Source: a virus. Taken from it: a stretch of DNA of 64,000 nt. A program made the position numbers and the translations under genes. The notes under the pieces were generated by a model that was not told where the DNA came from, did no database searches, and saw only the letters and a list, made by a program, of their open reading frames with translations. The stretch covers positions 1 through 64,000 of the IMG/VR virus record IMGVR_UViG_3300046780_000888; one strand, given 5' to 3'. Position 1 is the first letter of the stretch. Each line of letters begins with the position of its first letter. Positions 43,359 through 52,145 of the stretch are shown one piece after another.

Positions 43359-44395
43359 GCTTCTCGAGCCTATCGAGCGACGGTCTGGTGTCGTCGGTGC
43401 CAATACCGACTGACTTCGACTACATGAACAACGGCGTCGGCATGGCGGAGCTGGAGCGCATTGGCGCCCAGACGGCGTCCGCGCTCATCGCCGGGGGCGC
43501 GTATGTCGCGATGATTCGGACTCCGTCGGGGCAGGCCGCTGCGGCGCTGTGGGTGTCACCGAACGAGACGATTGCTGCAGTCTGGGGAGGGGAGCCTGTG
43601 CTCGCCGCCGTTCTGGCGAGCGTTGTCGTGCACACGATCATAGCGGAAGAGCGAGCGAAGCCGGCTAACACGCGAGTTACTGCGTACTATCTTGCGAATT
43701 CCGTCGTTCAGCGGGTGACCGAGAAACTCCTGAACGGAGGAGATCCGGCGATCTGTCAGATCAACTTCCGGGCATCACTCGACTCCTGGAAGGCCGTTTA
43801 TCCGGTCATTCGAGTGCCGGCCGGCTACACGTCGACAGGATGGTGCGAGCGCGATCTGGTCTTCGGTCCGGTCTTCGGGTCGACCGAGCCCTGTCAGCTC
43901 ATTTCGATCTGCAAATGGCTTACCGGGCCGAGTGGGGTCGCAAAGGCCGTGGCGGCAGATCCGCCACCGGCAGGAGCTCCGCTCGGGCCGAGCGCCGCGT
44001 CCTCCTCTACGGCGCAGCCGCCGCCGACGCATGCAGAGCTCGACGCGGCAGCGGCGAGCGACGAGAACGCACGCGAGCTGACGGAATTCGCGACCTACAT
44101 GGCGGCGATGACGCAAGGTCGTGACTGGCTGACGCTCGCGCTCGGGATCCCGAAGACTGCAAAGGACGACGAGCTCTGGCGGGCGCTCGGTGCGCGAGGG
44201 ATCGCGCCGGGGGAAGCTCTCGATTGGTTCAATGGATGCAATGCGGATCTCGACTGCTTCCGGCAGCGAATGAATCTGGCGCTCGGTGAGGCTGATCAGC
44301 GAGCAGAAGATCGCCGCACGAAGCTCATCGTTGGTGTTGCTGTGCTGGGAGCCGCTCTATTTGCGTGGCGCGTGTACAGAGGAGGAGGCAAGTGA
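43355..44395 (+). CDS. Tail-anchored protein
   Basis: 346 residues. An early hydrophobic region (AALWVSPNETIAAVWGGEPV; LAAVLASVVVHTIIAEERAK) and a Cys-containing middle, then a Pro/Ala linker, a helical domain (DWLTLALGIPKTAKDDELWR) and anchor KLIVGVAVLGAALFAWRVYR-GGGK. ATGA and GTGA overlaps. Confidence 0.6.
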   Translation: MSFSSLSSDGLVSSVPIPTDFDYMNNGVGMAELERIGAQTASALIAGGAYVAMIRTPSGQAAAALWVSPNETIAAVWGGEPVLAAVLASVVVHTIIAEERAKPANTRVTAYYLANSVVQRVTEKLLNGGDPAICQINFRASLDSWKAVYPVIRVPAGYTSTGWCERDLVFGPVFGSTEPCQLISICKWLTGPSGVAKAVAADPPPAGAPLGPSAASSSTAQPPPTHAELDAAAASDENARELTEFATYMAAMTQGRDWLTLALGIPKTAKDDELWRALGARGIAPGEALDWFNGCNADLDCFRQRMNLALGEADQRAEDRRTKLIVGVAVLGAALFAWRVYRGGGK

Positions 44396-44736
44396 CCGAT
44401 GTTCGTGATCCTCCTGCCGTGCGCGACGCGCGCCGGTGGCAGTACCTGTTGATCCTTCTCCAGGAAGCGAAGGTCGATCCGAAAAAGGTTCCGCAAGATC
44501 AGTTGATGTTTGATCTCCTCTCGCCGTACGAACGGCTCGGCTATACGCAGCACGACATCGACGGTTGGATCGCCGTCTGCGATCCGGAGATCAAGCCCGC
44601 ATGGGACGAGGTGGAGTGCTTCCGAGCGAAGGCGCGGGCCGCGCTGAAACCTCGCCCGGGCCTCGGATTGCCGGTGGCGCTCGCGGCGGGGGTCGCATTT
44701 TTGGCGTCTTTTGCCCTTACCAGGCGGCATCACTAG
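44392..44736 (+). CDS. Tail-anchored protein ending the first late operon
   Basis: 114 residues, GTG start. Helical soluble domain (RRWQYLLILLQEAKVDPKKV), then anchor GLPVALAAGVAFLASFALT with RRHH tail. Followed directly by a promoter for the polybasic protein gene. Confidence 0.6.
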   Translation: MTDVRDPPAVRDARRWQYLLILLQEAKVDPKKVPQDQLMFDLLSPYERLGYTQHDIDGWIAVCDPEIKPAWDEVECFRAKARAALKPRPGLGLPVALAAGVAFLASFALTRRHH

Positions 44737-44743
44737 CTTTTTC

Positions 44744-44772
44744 TTGACCGGGGGATGGCCCACCGATAGGCT
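44744..44772 (+). promoter_or_regulatory. Promoter of the polybasic/coat operon
   Basis: TTGACC (44744-44749), 17-base spacer, TAGGCT (44767-44772). Unlike the leaderless promoters it leaves a ~60-base leader before GTG 44841, with GAGAAGAG next to the start codon. Confidence 0.55.
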
Positions 44773-44840
44773 CCTCTAGTTAGCAAAGCGCCTTCTCGAC
44801 GCCTTGCAGGGCCACAGGTCCGCAAACTGAGTCGAGAAGA

Positions 44841-47384
44841 GTGGCAAGTCGCAAAGCAATCGGTCGAGCGTTCCCTATCCGCAAAGCGGATGTGGGGTCG
44901 TACCGTTCTGCGCGTCCGAACGCAGGCGGTTACCGGTCAAACCCGATGGGTGTCACGGCACTGACTTCGGTCAACGGCCGTGGCGCATACGCGCGCGCTC
45001 ACGGAAGTGCTCGCGCAGCGACCGAGAATCTCACACGCGCGGAGCGGGTCGCGAGGGCTCGCCGCTTGATGGCTGGAAGGAGTGGAAGCATGACGTCCAA
45101 TGGAGTCCATCGCGCCGCATTCGTGCGCCGCATGAAGAAGAACAGCGGCACCCGGATGGGGAGCTCCGCCGCCCGAAAGCGCGCCGGCAAGCGCCTCGCT
45201 GCATTCAACGCGGCACGGAAGCGCGGGCTGACCGTTGCGGGAGCCAAGCGCGCTTCCGGCATGGGAACCAAGAAGACGACGAGTCGTCGCCGCGCGGCGA
45301 AGCGACGCATGCGCCCGAATCTTTCTCGTTCGATGTCGCGCCCGCAGTCGAAGGCGTACTCCTCCGGGTACGCGGCGACGTTCGGGAAAAAGAAGAAGCG
45401 CCGCAAGGTAAAGTCGAAGCGGTCGCGGGTGACGAAGCACCGAGCGGCTCCACGCCGCAAGACGCGGCGTGGGACCCCCGAGCAGATGGCTGCTCGGAAG
45501 GCAAAGCGCCAGGCGATGAGCGCCAAGAAGAAGGCCCGCCGAGCGGCAATATCCGCACGGAAGAAGGAAGCGAGCGCGAAGAAGAAGGCGCGGCTCGCGG
45601 CACGGCGCGCACGAATGAACACGCCCGAGGCACGGCGGCGCCGCGCGAAGGCGAAGCGCCGGTCGGCGTGGCCGAAACAGGTCCGGTCGACGCGAACGAA
45701 GAAGCGCGCCCGCGTGGCGTACGGTCCGTACAAGCGAGCGCGCGTGTTCAACGCCCGCACCGGTCGGTACTCGTACAGCTACATGACGAGGGCCAAAGGA
45801 AAACTTCGGCGGATCCCACAATGGGCCGTCGCCGGAGCGATGAGCGCCAAGGACTACAAATCCTCGGCGGAGTACACCGCCGCTCGCGAGCGTATCGCGA
45901 AGCGTCGGAGGGCTGCAGCCGCGCGCATCGAGCGCGGCGGTGATGCGTTCACCCCAAACGCGGGAGCAAAAAAAGTGGCAAGAGCGAAGAAGAGACGAGC
46001 CAAGAAGCGCGGCTCCCGTAAGGGGCGTCGCCGAACGAAGGGCACGAAGCGGCGAGCGAGCCGGGGACGTCGCGCGAGCGCAGCCCCGAAGCGTCGGCGT
46101 CGTAAGAGCGCGAAGGCCACGACGACTCGTCGTCGCCGGAAGCGCAAGACAAAGGCGGCGGCTCCGAAGCGTCGTCGCCGGAAGTCCGCGAAGGCTACGA
46201 CTCATCGTCGTCGCCGGAAGTCCTCGAAGCGTCGATCGAGCAAGCGCAGGGCGCCCCGCAGGATCGGTAAGCGGAAAGTCCGTCGGTTGCGGAAAGGCCT
46301 GTACATGGTTGCGAACCGCCGTCATCGGCGAAAGCACCACAGGGCGAATCGCCGTCACGGGCGGCGCCACATGCGTCGTAACGGGCGGCGGTACATCCGG
46401 AACGGCTTCAAGTCGGACATCGGCTCGTTGCTGAAGACGGGTGCACTCGTCCTCGTCGGCTTCTTCTCGCACAAGGCCCTCACGGGTGTGGCGATCAAAA
46501 TGCTGACGTCGGCGGACGGAACCACGGTTGCGGGCATGGCCATCGTCAACGCGGACGGAACGCCCTCGATGGTCGCTCAGTGGCAGAAGCCCATCGCGGG
46601 TTTCGTCGTCGGCGGCCTCGAGATCGGTCTCCTGTCCTGGTCGGCGGTGCCGCTCAAGACCGAGACGAAGATGGCCATCGGCGCCGGTGTGATGGTCTCC
46701 TTCTTGGAGTCCCTCGTCAAAACGGCGCTCACCGTCGCGAACCAGCCGCAGGTGCTCTCCTACCTCGAAGGCTATTCAAACAGTGCGGCGTACTCGCTGC
46801 GCGGTGCGCGTGGTCGTCGGCGGCACGGGGTGCGCGGTCTCGGTATGGCCCGGAACGCGACCTCTCTCATGCCCAAGTACGCACCCATCGGAGCATTCCG
46901 ACAGGCAGCGGCTGGCATGGGCGAGTACTTCAAGCCCGCAAGCGGGATGGGCGAATACTTCGCCGGTCCTGGAGTCCAGGGAGTCGGGCACTACGAGAAG
47001 GCGGGAACGCTCGCCCTCGCACCGTCCCGGTCGCACATGGGGAATCTCCCCGTGGACGACGGCATCCGTCCGGATGCGAACCTCGACCACATCATGGACC
47101 TCGCGGAATCGGCCGCTGGTCTCGGGCAGGGGTTCCAGCAGGCGGCTGCGGGAACTGGCCAGTACCAGCAGGCAGCTGCTGGAATGCGAGGAATGGGCGA
47201 GTTCTTCACGGCGACGCCCTCTAATGGCGACTTCGTGGACAGCACGGTTCCGACGCAGGACCAGTGGATCCCGAACGGGCCTCTCTGGGCCGGTTCGACG
47301 TCTGCTGAAGCCGCGTACACGGAGTCCGAGCTTCCGGCCGGCGTCCTTCAGGGACCTGGCGGGAACGGGGTGCTGAGCGGCTGA
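44841..47384 (+). CDS. Polybasic DNA-condensing membrane protein (candidate)
   Basis: 847 residues, GTG start. Residues 1-520 are extremely Lys/Arg-rich with histone-H1- and protamine-like blocks (KKKRRKVKSKRSRVTKHRAA; KRRRRKSAKATT repeated). Residues ~526-650 hold up to three hydrophobic helices (LLKTGALVLVGFFSHKALTG; PIAGFVVGGLEIGLLSWSAV; MAIGAGVMVSFLESLVKTAL). Residues 651-847 are Gly-rich with repeated GMGEYF/GMGEFF and QQAAAG motifs; GEYF also occurs in 54478-54666. Likely condenses DNA and ties it to a membrane. Confidence 0.75.
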   Translation: MASRKAIGRAFPIRKADVGSYRSARPNAGGYRSNPMGVTALTSVNGRGAYARAHGSARAATENLTRAERVARARRLMAGRSGSMTSNGVHRAAFVRRMKKNSGTRMGSSAARKRAGKRLAAFNAARKRGLTVAGAKRASGMGTKKTTSRRRAAKRRMRPNLSRSMSRPQSKAYSSGYAATFGKKKKRRKVKSKRSRVTKHRAAPRRKTRRGTPEQMAARKAKRQAMSAKKKARRAAISARKKEASAKKKARLAARRARMNTPEARRRRAKAKRRSAWPKQVRSTRTKKRARVAYGPYKRARVFNARTGRYSYSYMTRAKGKLRRIPQWAVAGAMSAKDYKSSAEYTAARERIAKRRRAAAARIERGGDAFTPNAGAKKVARAKKRRAKKRGSRKGRRRTKGTKRRASRGRRASAAPKRRRRKSAKATTTRRRRKRKTKAAAPKRRRRKSAKATTHRRRRKSSKRRSSKRRAPRRIGKRKVRRLRKGLYMVANRRHRRKHHRANRRHGRRHMRRNGRRYIRNGFKSDIGSLLKTGALVLVGFFSHKALTGVAIKMLTSADGTTVAGMAIVNADGTPSMVAQWQKPIAGFVVGGLEIGLLSWSAVPLKTETKMAIGAGVMVSFLESLVKTALTVANQPQVLSYLEGYSNSAAYSLRGARGRRRHGVRGLGMARNATSLMPKYAPIGAFRQAAAGMGEYFKPASGMGEYFAGPGVQGVGHYEKAGTLALAPSRSHMGNLPVDDGIRPDANLDHIMDLAESAAGLGQGFQQAAAGTGQYQQAAAGMRGMGEFFTATPSNGDFVDSTVPTQDQWIPNGPLWAGSTSAEAAYTESELPAGVLQGPGGNGVLSG

Positions 47385-47403
47385 CGCTTAGTCCCTCTCC
47401 TCA

Positions 47404-47443
47404 CGCCCCGGTAGGCGTCGCGACAGCGACAGACCCCGGGGCG
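47404..47443 (+). terminator. Strong two-part hairpin before the coat candidate
   Basis: Outer stem CGCCCCGG/CCGGGGCG (47404-47411 with 47436-47443) and inner stem GTCGC/GCGAC (47417-47430). No T-tract. It may stop most upstream transcription or stabilise the mRNA of the next gene. Confidence 0.55.
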
Positions 47444-47538
47444 CGGGGCGTTGAACCGCTTCAGGAATTCTAAAGGGACGACACCCTTACCAAAAACAGA
47501 TCCTGGGGCACCAACCGATCTCCAAAGGAGAATTTCAC

Positions 47539-48354
47539 ATGGCAAAACTGACGAACGTCAGAGAACGCGTCCACCAGCCGTTCTACGACACCCTCATCCG
47601 CACCTCGGGCCTCGGCGGGAACATCCAGCCGATCAATCAGCAGCAGAAGCTGTTCACCAACCAAGCGCGCCAGGACGACATCAACGCCCTGACGAACTTG
47701 CAGAACGGTGCAACGCTGCCCTCCGATCAGAGCCACGTGACGCTCGCCCTCCGCGTGTTCACCTGGTTCCGCAATCCGCAGATCCGGGCAGCCGGGTTCG
47801 CGAACGGCTCGATCAAGGAAAACGGCGACTTCTCCCAGGCGGGCGCTGCGGCGTTTTTCGCTCAGGGTACGGTCGGCGGTGTGGTCGATCCGAACGGCGC
47901 GACCGCGGGTCCCGGTGCGTTCAATTACCCGGGCTCGATCGAGGACGTGTACCGCTTGTACTGGCAAGCGGAGGAGCAGCTTCACTGGAGCTACGGCACC
48001 GGCGAGAAGTTCTCCATCACGAACATGGCCACGAAGTACTTCCCGGACGGCGGCGGCCTCTGGGGTGACCTCGGCGGCTCCTCGGACCTCATCCACTTCA
48101 ACAACGGCACGCCGGACCACACGGCGATCCTGCGGCTCGCCCGCGCCATCCTTCTGCCTCCCCGGCAGAACGTGGCGTGCACGGCGCAGATCAGCCCGTT
48201 GCCCGATGGAGGGAACGGCACCCTCTGGGGCGTGATCGTGAGCGGCAACGGCCGCAACATGCTCTCGCTGAAGGACAACCTGAACGCCACGGACGGCATC
48301 AACAAGGTGATTCAGTTCACCTTCGACGGCCTGTTCGCTCGCGACGTTCAGTGA
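47539..48354 (+). CDS. Candidate major coat protein
   Basis: 271 residues, with the best Shine-Dalgarno in the late block (AAAGGAG, 8 bases from ATG) and strong hairpins on both sides, as expected for an abundant product. The sequence is beta-rich with many Gly, Asn and Asp turns and few charges (HVTLALRVFTWFRNPQIRAA; LWGVIVSGNGRNMLSLKDNL), compatible with a jelly-roll. There is no membrane helix and no recognisable HK97 features. Confidence 0.5.
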   Translation: MAKLTNVRERVHQPFYDTLIRTSGLGGNIQPINQQQKLFTNQARQDDINALTNLQNGATLPSDQSHVTLALRVFTWFRNPQIRAAGFANGSIKENGDFSQAGAAAFFAQGTVGGVVDPNGATAGPGAFNYPGSIEDVYRLYWQAEEQLHWSYGTGEKFSITNMATKYFPDGGGLWGDLGGSSDLIHFNNGTPDHTAILRLARAILLPPRQNVACTAQISPLPDGGNGTLWGVIVSGNGRNMLSLKDNLNATDGINKVIQFTFDGLFARDVQ

Positions 48355-48390
48355 ACGCCGACGCTGCGCGGTAGCGCGCGGCAACGAGAT

Positions 48391-48424
48391 TCCCTCGGCA
48401 GTCACAAATCGTGCTGCCGAGGGA
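48391..48424 (+). terminator. Perfect 11-bp hairpin after the coat candidate
   Basis: TCCCTCGGCAG/CTGCCGAGGGA (48391-48401 with 48414-48424), 12-base loop, no T-tract. Likely processing, stability or attenuation element between two structural genes. Confidence 0.6.
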
Positions 48425-48517
48425 CTCGAGACACGGACGGCGGACGGAGAAGAGTTCGAGGATTCACGGCACGGGCAGCATCCGCTGCTCGGTACTCCAA
48501 ACGGAGGCACGAGATAA

Positions 48518-49489
48518 GTGGCAGACATTCAGACGATCATCGACCAGCTTCAGCGAAGCGCTGGCTGGGCAGCGGGGCAAGCGCGGGACGCAGTAACGCG
48601 CGTGGGCGGAGTCGAGGGCGCGGTCGCCCAGGTCCGTCAAGAGCAAGCGCGCTTCGCACGCGATCTCGAGACGCTCTCGAGCTCCTTGCAGAGCGTCGGA
48701 GCGAAGAGCTTCGGGGGCGGCAACGTCAACGACCACGTTCGCTTCATCGAGTCGATCCCGGGCCGCCGAGTGCCCTTCGACTTCATGGTGTCGATCCCCA
48801 TCGGGGCGACTACGATTTCCGAACAGCAGGGCACGCGCACCGTCTCTCAGGACGGCCCGTTCATTGCCGTGTCTCGAGCTGCGGCATTCCAGTCCGCGTT
48901 CCAGTTTGCGTCGATCGATCCGGTGACGCAGGCCGCTGCGGCGTTCCAGGGGCGCTCCTTCGGGCGGTTCCGCCCGATTCATTCGGCGTGGGACTTGAAT
49001 GACGGCCAGGCTGGCTACCAGCCCATCGTGGGAGTCGCGGCCCCAGGTACGGGAGTGCCGATCTACGCGAGCCCCTCGAACCACTCGTCCTTCCGGACGA
49101 TGGAGTTCGATGCGGTCATCACGATGCTGAACCAGGGGGCGGCGTATCCCCGGTCGAACGATCCGATCCCGTCGGCGTGGTACTCTGAATCGATCAATTC
49201 GCCATGGCAGCTCGGGGCCCTCGACTTTTTCGAGCGCGGAGAAACCATCCAGTGGAAGGTGACCCCGACGCACGTGAACAATCCCCCGGCAGGGAACGTC
49301 TCCGGCTTCGCCGCTGGCGGCACCTTCCCGTTCCTCGCAAGCCAGTACGACGTGCACGAGGGGGTCAAGGATCCGCTCGTCAGCGACGTGACTGTCGACC
49401 CGATCACTCGTCTTCCGGACGGGATCCTCTACCTGATGCTCCACGGATTCCGGATCATTCAACCCCCGGGTCCGGTTCGTCTGACCTGA
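48518..49489 (+). CDS. Candidate coat protein with N-terminal coiled coil
   Basis: 323 residues, GTG start with GGAGG 10 bases upstream. A ~65-residue helix (IDQLQRSAGWAAGQARDAVT; VRQEQARFARDLETLSSSLQ) precedes a beta-rich domain (RRVPFDFMVSIPIGATTISE; LDFFERGETIQWKVTPTHVN; PDGILYLMLHGFRIIQPPGP). The end resembles a coat domain whose final strand packs against a neighbour. Follows 47539 as a distinct structural unit. Confidence 0.5.
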   Translation: MADIQTIIDQLQRSAGWAAGQARDAVTRVGGVEGAVAQVRQEQARFARDLETLSSSLQSVGAKSFGGGNVNDHVRFIESIPGRRVPFDFMVSIPIGATTISEQQGTRTVSQDGPFIAVSRAAAFQSAFQFASIDPVTQAAAAFQGRSFGRFRPIHSAWDLNDGQAGYQPIVGVAAPGTGVPIYASPSNHSSFRTMEFDAVITMLNQGAAYPRSNDPIPSAWYSESINSPWQLGALDFFERGETIQWKVTPTHVNNPPAGNVSGFAAGGTFPFLASQYDVHEGVKDPLVSDVTVDPITRLPDGILYLMLHGFRIIQPPGPVRLT

Positions 49490-49499
49490 AGGAGGCCGC

Positions 49500-50402
49500 A
49501 TGAACTGGCCTCTGCATCTGACGCCAAGGCAGATCAAGGGGCTGGGCATCCCTCCGGTCCAGCCTCCTCTCGAGCCCGCGCCGTATCTTCTGCCCGGTGA
49601 GGACGAAGGTCCGCCCCCGTCCGGGTACGGAGGGCAGGGGTCGACCCTCGGTTGCAACGCGCATCGCGTGCAACTCGCCGGCGGCGCGCTCGGCTCACTG
49701 ATGGTGAACCCGAACGTGGTGCCGTTCGAGCAGCTCTACCGGCGCCTCCCGGAGGAAGGCATGTTCCTCGACAGCGTCAGTCCCGAGACGCCGTTCGCGT
49801 TCGAGCTCGGCGCGTTCCGGGTGCCGCTGAACTTCGTTCTGATGCTTTTCGATCTGCGGCCAGACGTCTATCGGTTCAGCGGTGTCGACGCTGGGGACAC
49901 CGTGCCAGTCGAGGCGCGGCGGTTCTCGTCCATCATGGGGTTTCAGATCTCGGTGGACCAGCAGCAGCCGGGGAATCTCCTCTACCAGCTCGACCCAGTT
50001 CCCATTCAGCGGGCGACGCAGGCGTTCACGACGCCAGGGGCGGGCGTCGCGGAGCTGCCTCCGGCGCTCGCAGCGGCCATCGGGCTCGGGCAGTCGCGCT
50101 TCAACATCGCGGCGGCCTCGAGCTTCGCGAGCCCGGCCGGGGGAGGGATGTCGCTTCTCCCGCAGCGGCCCACGCGCTACGGGCCTCTCAGCGTCCCCTT
50201 CACGCTGTACGTCCGCAGCAATCAGACGGTGCAGATCCGGTGCGTGATCTTCCAGCCAATTCCGTCGCCCATTGCGTTCATAGAGTACGATATCGCCGGG
50301 ATGCTGATGCCGGAAGAATACGTCGACTCCCTCACGGAGTGTATGAAGCCCCTCACGAACGCGAGCCTCGGTCCTGGCTCACTCGGTCCGGGGGGAAGAT
50401 GA
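49500..50402 (+). CDS. Candidate coat or vertex protein
   Basis: 300 residues, SD GAAGGAGG 5 bases upstream. Beta-rich with FAFELGAFRVPLNFVLMLFD, PVEARRFSSIMGFQISVDQQ and YGPLSVPFTLYVRSNQTVQI. Two consecutive beta-sandwich-like halves are possible. Third of the adjacent soluble structural candidates; not obviously paralogous to the other two at sequence level. Confidence 0.5.
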   Translation: MNWPLHLTPRQIKGLGIPPVQPPLEPAPYLLPGEDEGPPPSGYGGQGSTLGCNAHRVQLAGGALGSLMVNPNVVPFEQLYRRLPEEGMFLDSVSPETPFAFELGAFRVPLNFVLMLFDLRPDVYRFSGVDAGDTVPVEARRFSSIMGFQISVDQQQPGNLLYQLDPVPIQRATQAFTTPGAGVAELPPALAAAIGLGQSRFNIAAASSFASPAGGGMSLLPQRPTRYGPLSVPFTLYVRSNQTVQIRCVIFQPIPSPIAFIEYDIAGMLMPEEYVDSLTECMKPLTNASLGPGSLGPGGR

Positions 50403-50406
50403 GGTC

Positions 50407-50533
50407 TTCACTCACAGAAGCCAGCCGGTCGTTGTCGCTTTTTCGGCGGGTATCGATGAACGCCCTCGCGTCGGACATGCGGGACGCCAAGTCGTACTCG
50501 GGAAACGGCGACCGGCTGGCTTCTGTGAGTGAA
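50407..50533. repeat. Perfect 25-bp inverted repeat in an intergenic gap
   Basis: Arm 50407-50431 (TTCACTCACAGAAGCC...) is the exact reverse complement of 50509-50533, separated by 77 bases with further weak pairing (GCGTC/GACGC). It occupies nearly all of the 151-base gap between 50402 and 50554. No second copy was seen in the window. Could be a structured RNA, a recombination element or a MITE-like insertion. Confidence 0.8.
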
Positions 50534-50553
50534 CAGACGGCGACGGAGGCATC

Positions 50554-51369
50554 ATGGTGATGCAGCAATACATGGAGCACGGCGGCTCGGGGCTTCCCTG
50601 GGACGAGATGCCCATGATCCCGGCTCCTCCCGGTACGTCGCTCGGGCAGATGCAGGCGCAGGGGATGTTCGCGGAGTTGGCGAACGCGCTCGGGCTTCAG
50701 GCGCTCGGCATCTACACGCCGTGGGCGACCCGCACCGGCGACACGTCGTGGGAGGAGATCCGCAACACGGACTCCAACATCGTGCTCTGGAGTCTCACGG
50801 ACGCGCAGGTACGGGCCGTGCCCGAGATGACCTACGGCTCCCCGCTGCCCTTCGTCGCGATCATCACGAAGCGCCCGATGACGGAGTCCGAGGTCGCTCA
50901 GATGTGGAGCGGGACGGCCTACAAGTCGTACGAGACGCAGGCGGTCTATCGTCAGGACGACGCGAAGCCCGTTCCGACGATCGCGTTCCTTCATTGGGGA
51001 GAGAACATCGACGTCTCGGAGCTCCCGAAGCAGACGCTGGCTCTTGAGCAGAAGGCGGCGGCCGTCGGCGGGACCTTGGTCTTCGCAGCCCAGATCCCGT
51101 CCCAGGGATCGACGACGCGGGATCTTCCGGCGGCGCCGTCCTTTCAAGCGGCGCTCGAGTCGCAGCTCACGGCGGCGACGCCGGTGACCGCTCCCGCAAC
51201 GGTCGTGATGCCGCCATCGCAAGGGCCAGGTCCGATCACGACCGCGGCGCCGAGTCCTGGGCTTGCCCCAGCGCCTGCGGCGAGTGGCAAGACGAACCTG
51301 AGCTTACCTATCGCCGTCGGTCTCGGTGCGGCGGCGCTCGGGTTCGTTCTCTGGAGGAAGTCGCGATGA
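50554..51369 (+). CDS. Tail-anchored protein
   Basis: 271 residues. Soluble alpha/beta domain (NIVLWSLTDAQVRAVPEMTY; FVAIITKRPMTESEVAQMWS), Pro/Ala/Thr-rich stalk and anchor LPIAVGLGAAALGFVLW with RKSR tail. Starts the second group of anchored proteins, right after the inverted repeat. Confidence 0.6.
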   Translation: MVMQQYMEHGGSGLPWDEMPMIPAPPGTSLGQMQAQGMFAELANALGLQALGIYTPWATRTGDTSWEEIRNTDSNIVLWSLTDAQVRAVPEMTYGSPLPFVAIITKRPMTESEVAQMWSGTAYKSYETQAVYRQDDAKPVPTIAFLHWGENIDVSELPKQTLALEQKAAAVGGTLVFAAQIPSQGSTTRDLPAAPSFQAALESQLTAATPVTAPATVVMPPSQGPGPITTAAPSPGLAPAPAASGKTNLSLPIAVGLGAAALGFVLWRKSR

Positions 51370-52142
51370 CCTATCGAACCATGCACGGGCTCGGGGCTAC
51401 GCCTCCGCCTCCGACACTCAGCGACGCGTCTCTCGCGCTCTTTCTGAAGGGCTACCTGGCAACCGGTGGCTGTGCGACGCCGGCAGTGAAAGCGAACTTC
51501 GACGCGCTCAGCTGCTTGAACAACCAACTCGTCCAGATCGGGGGAGCCTGTTACCTCGGCCGTACACCGACGGGGCTCACCGATTTAGAGTTTGCTAGTG
51601 CGTGCATGGATCTCGCCAAGTGCGGAGTCTTCACGAAGCCGGGCTGCCCCGCGGACTCCGCGCCGTATCTCAGCTCGGTGCCGAAGTGCCTGAACGCGGA
51701 CGTCGGACCGCTGGTGGACTACTGCCGGCAGTATCCGCAGTTCAACGGCGACAACAAACAGGCCAACGCAGCATGCTGGGCGATGTCCCGCTATCAGGAC
51801 GTTTACCAGAAGGTGATGGCGCTCGGTCCGTGCCCATCCCCGTCCGTCACGGTCGCGCCCCCGGTGTATCAACCGGCTCCTCCTCCCCCGTCGGCCGCGC
51901 CACCGGCGTATCAGCCGCCGCCTCCATCCGACATGCCGCCTCCCCAGCAATCGTCGGCTCCTCCCGGCTCGCCCGAGGCGACGCCAGGACCGATCGATGT
52001 CGCTCCTCCGGACTCCGGTTCAAGCGTGACGACGGATGCCGGGGCGCCGCCCCCTGCGCCCCAAAAATCCAACATGATGATGTGGGGCCTCGCGGGCGCT
52101 GCGGCGCTCGGTGTGGGGTACCTCATTTTCAGAAAGAAGTAG
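51366..52142 (+). CDS. Cys-rich tail-anchored protein with Pro-rich stalk
   Basis: 258 residues. MTYRTMHGLGATPP start motif; ~130-residue domain with 11 Cys (YCRQYPQFNGDNKQANAACW) paralogous to 52146-52865; Pro-rich stalk (PPVYQPAPPPPSAAPPAYQP); anchor MMMWGLAGAAALGVGYLIF and tail RKK. Disulphide formation would require exposure outside the cytoplasm. Confidence 0.65.
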   Translation: MTYRTMHGLGATPPPPTLSDASLALFLKGYLATGGCATPAVKANFDALSCLNNQLVQIGGACYLGRTPTGLTDLEFASACMDLAKCGVFTKPGCPADSAPYLSSVPKCLNADVGPLVDYCRQYPQFNGDNKQANAACWAMSRYQDVYQKVMALGPCPSPSVTVAPPVYQPAPPPPSAAPPAYQPPPPSDMPPPQQSSAPPGSPEATPGPIDVAPPDSGSSVTTDAGAPPPAPQKSNMMMWGLAGAAALGVGYLIFRKK

Positions 52143-52145
52143 ACG

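Noticed and set aside
44841-46400. Reading the polybasic region as a low-complexity artefact
   Set aside because: The frame is continuous into a hydrophobic domain and a patterned C-terminus, has a promoter and start, and ends before a hairpin, so it is treated as a real gene.
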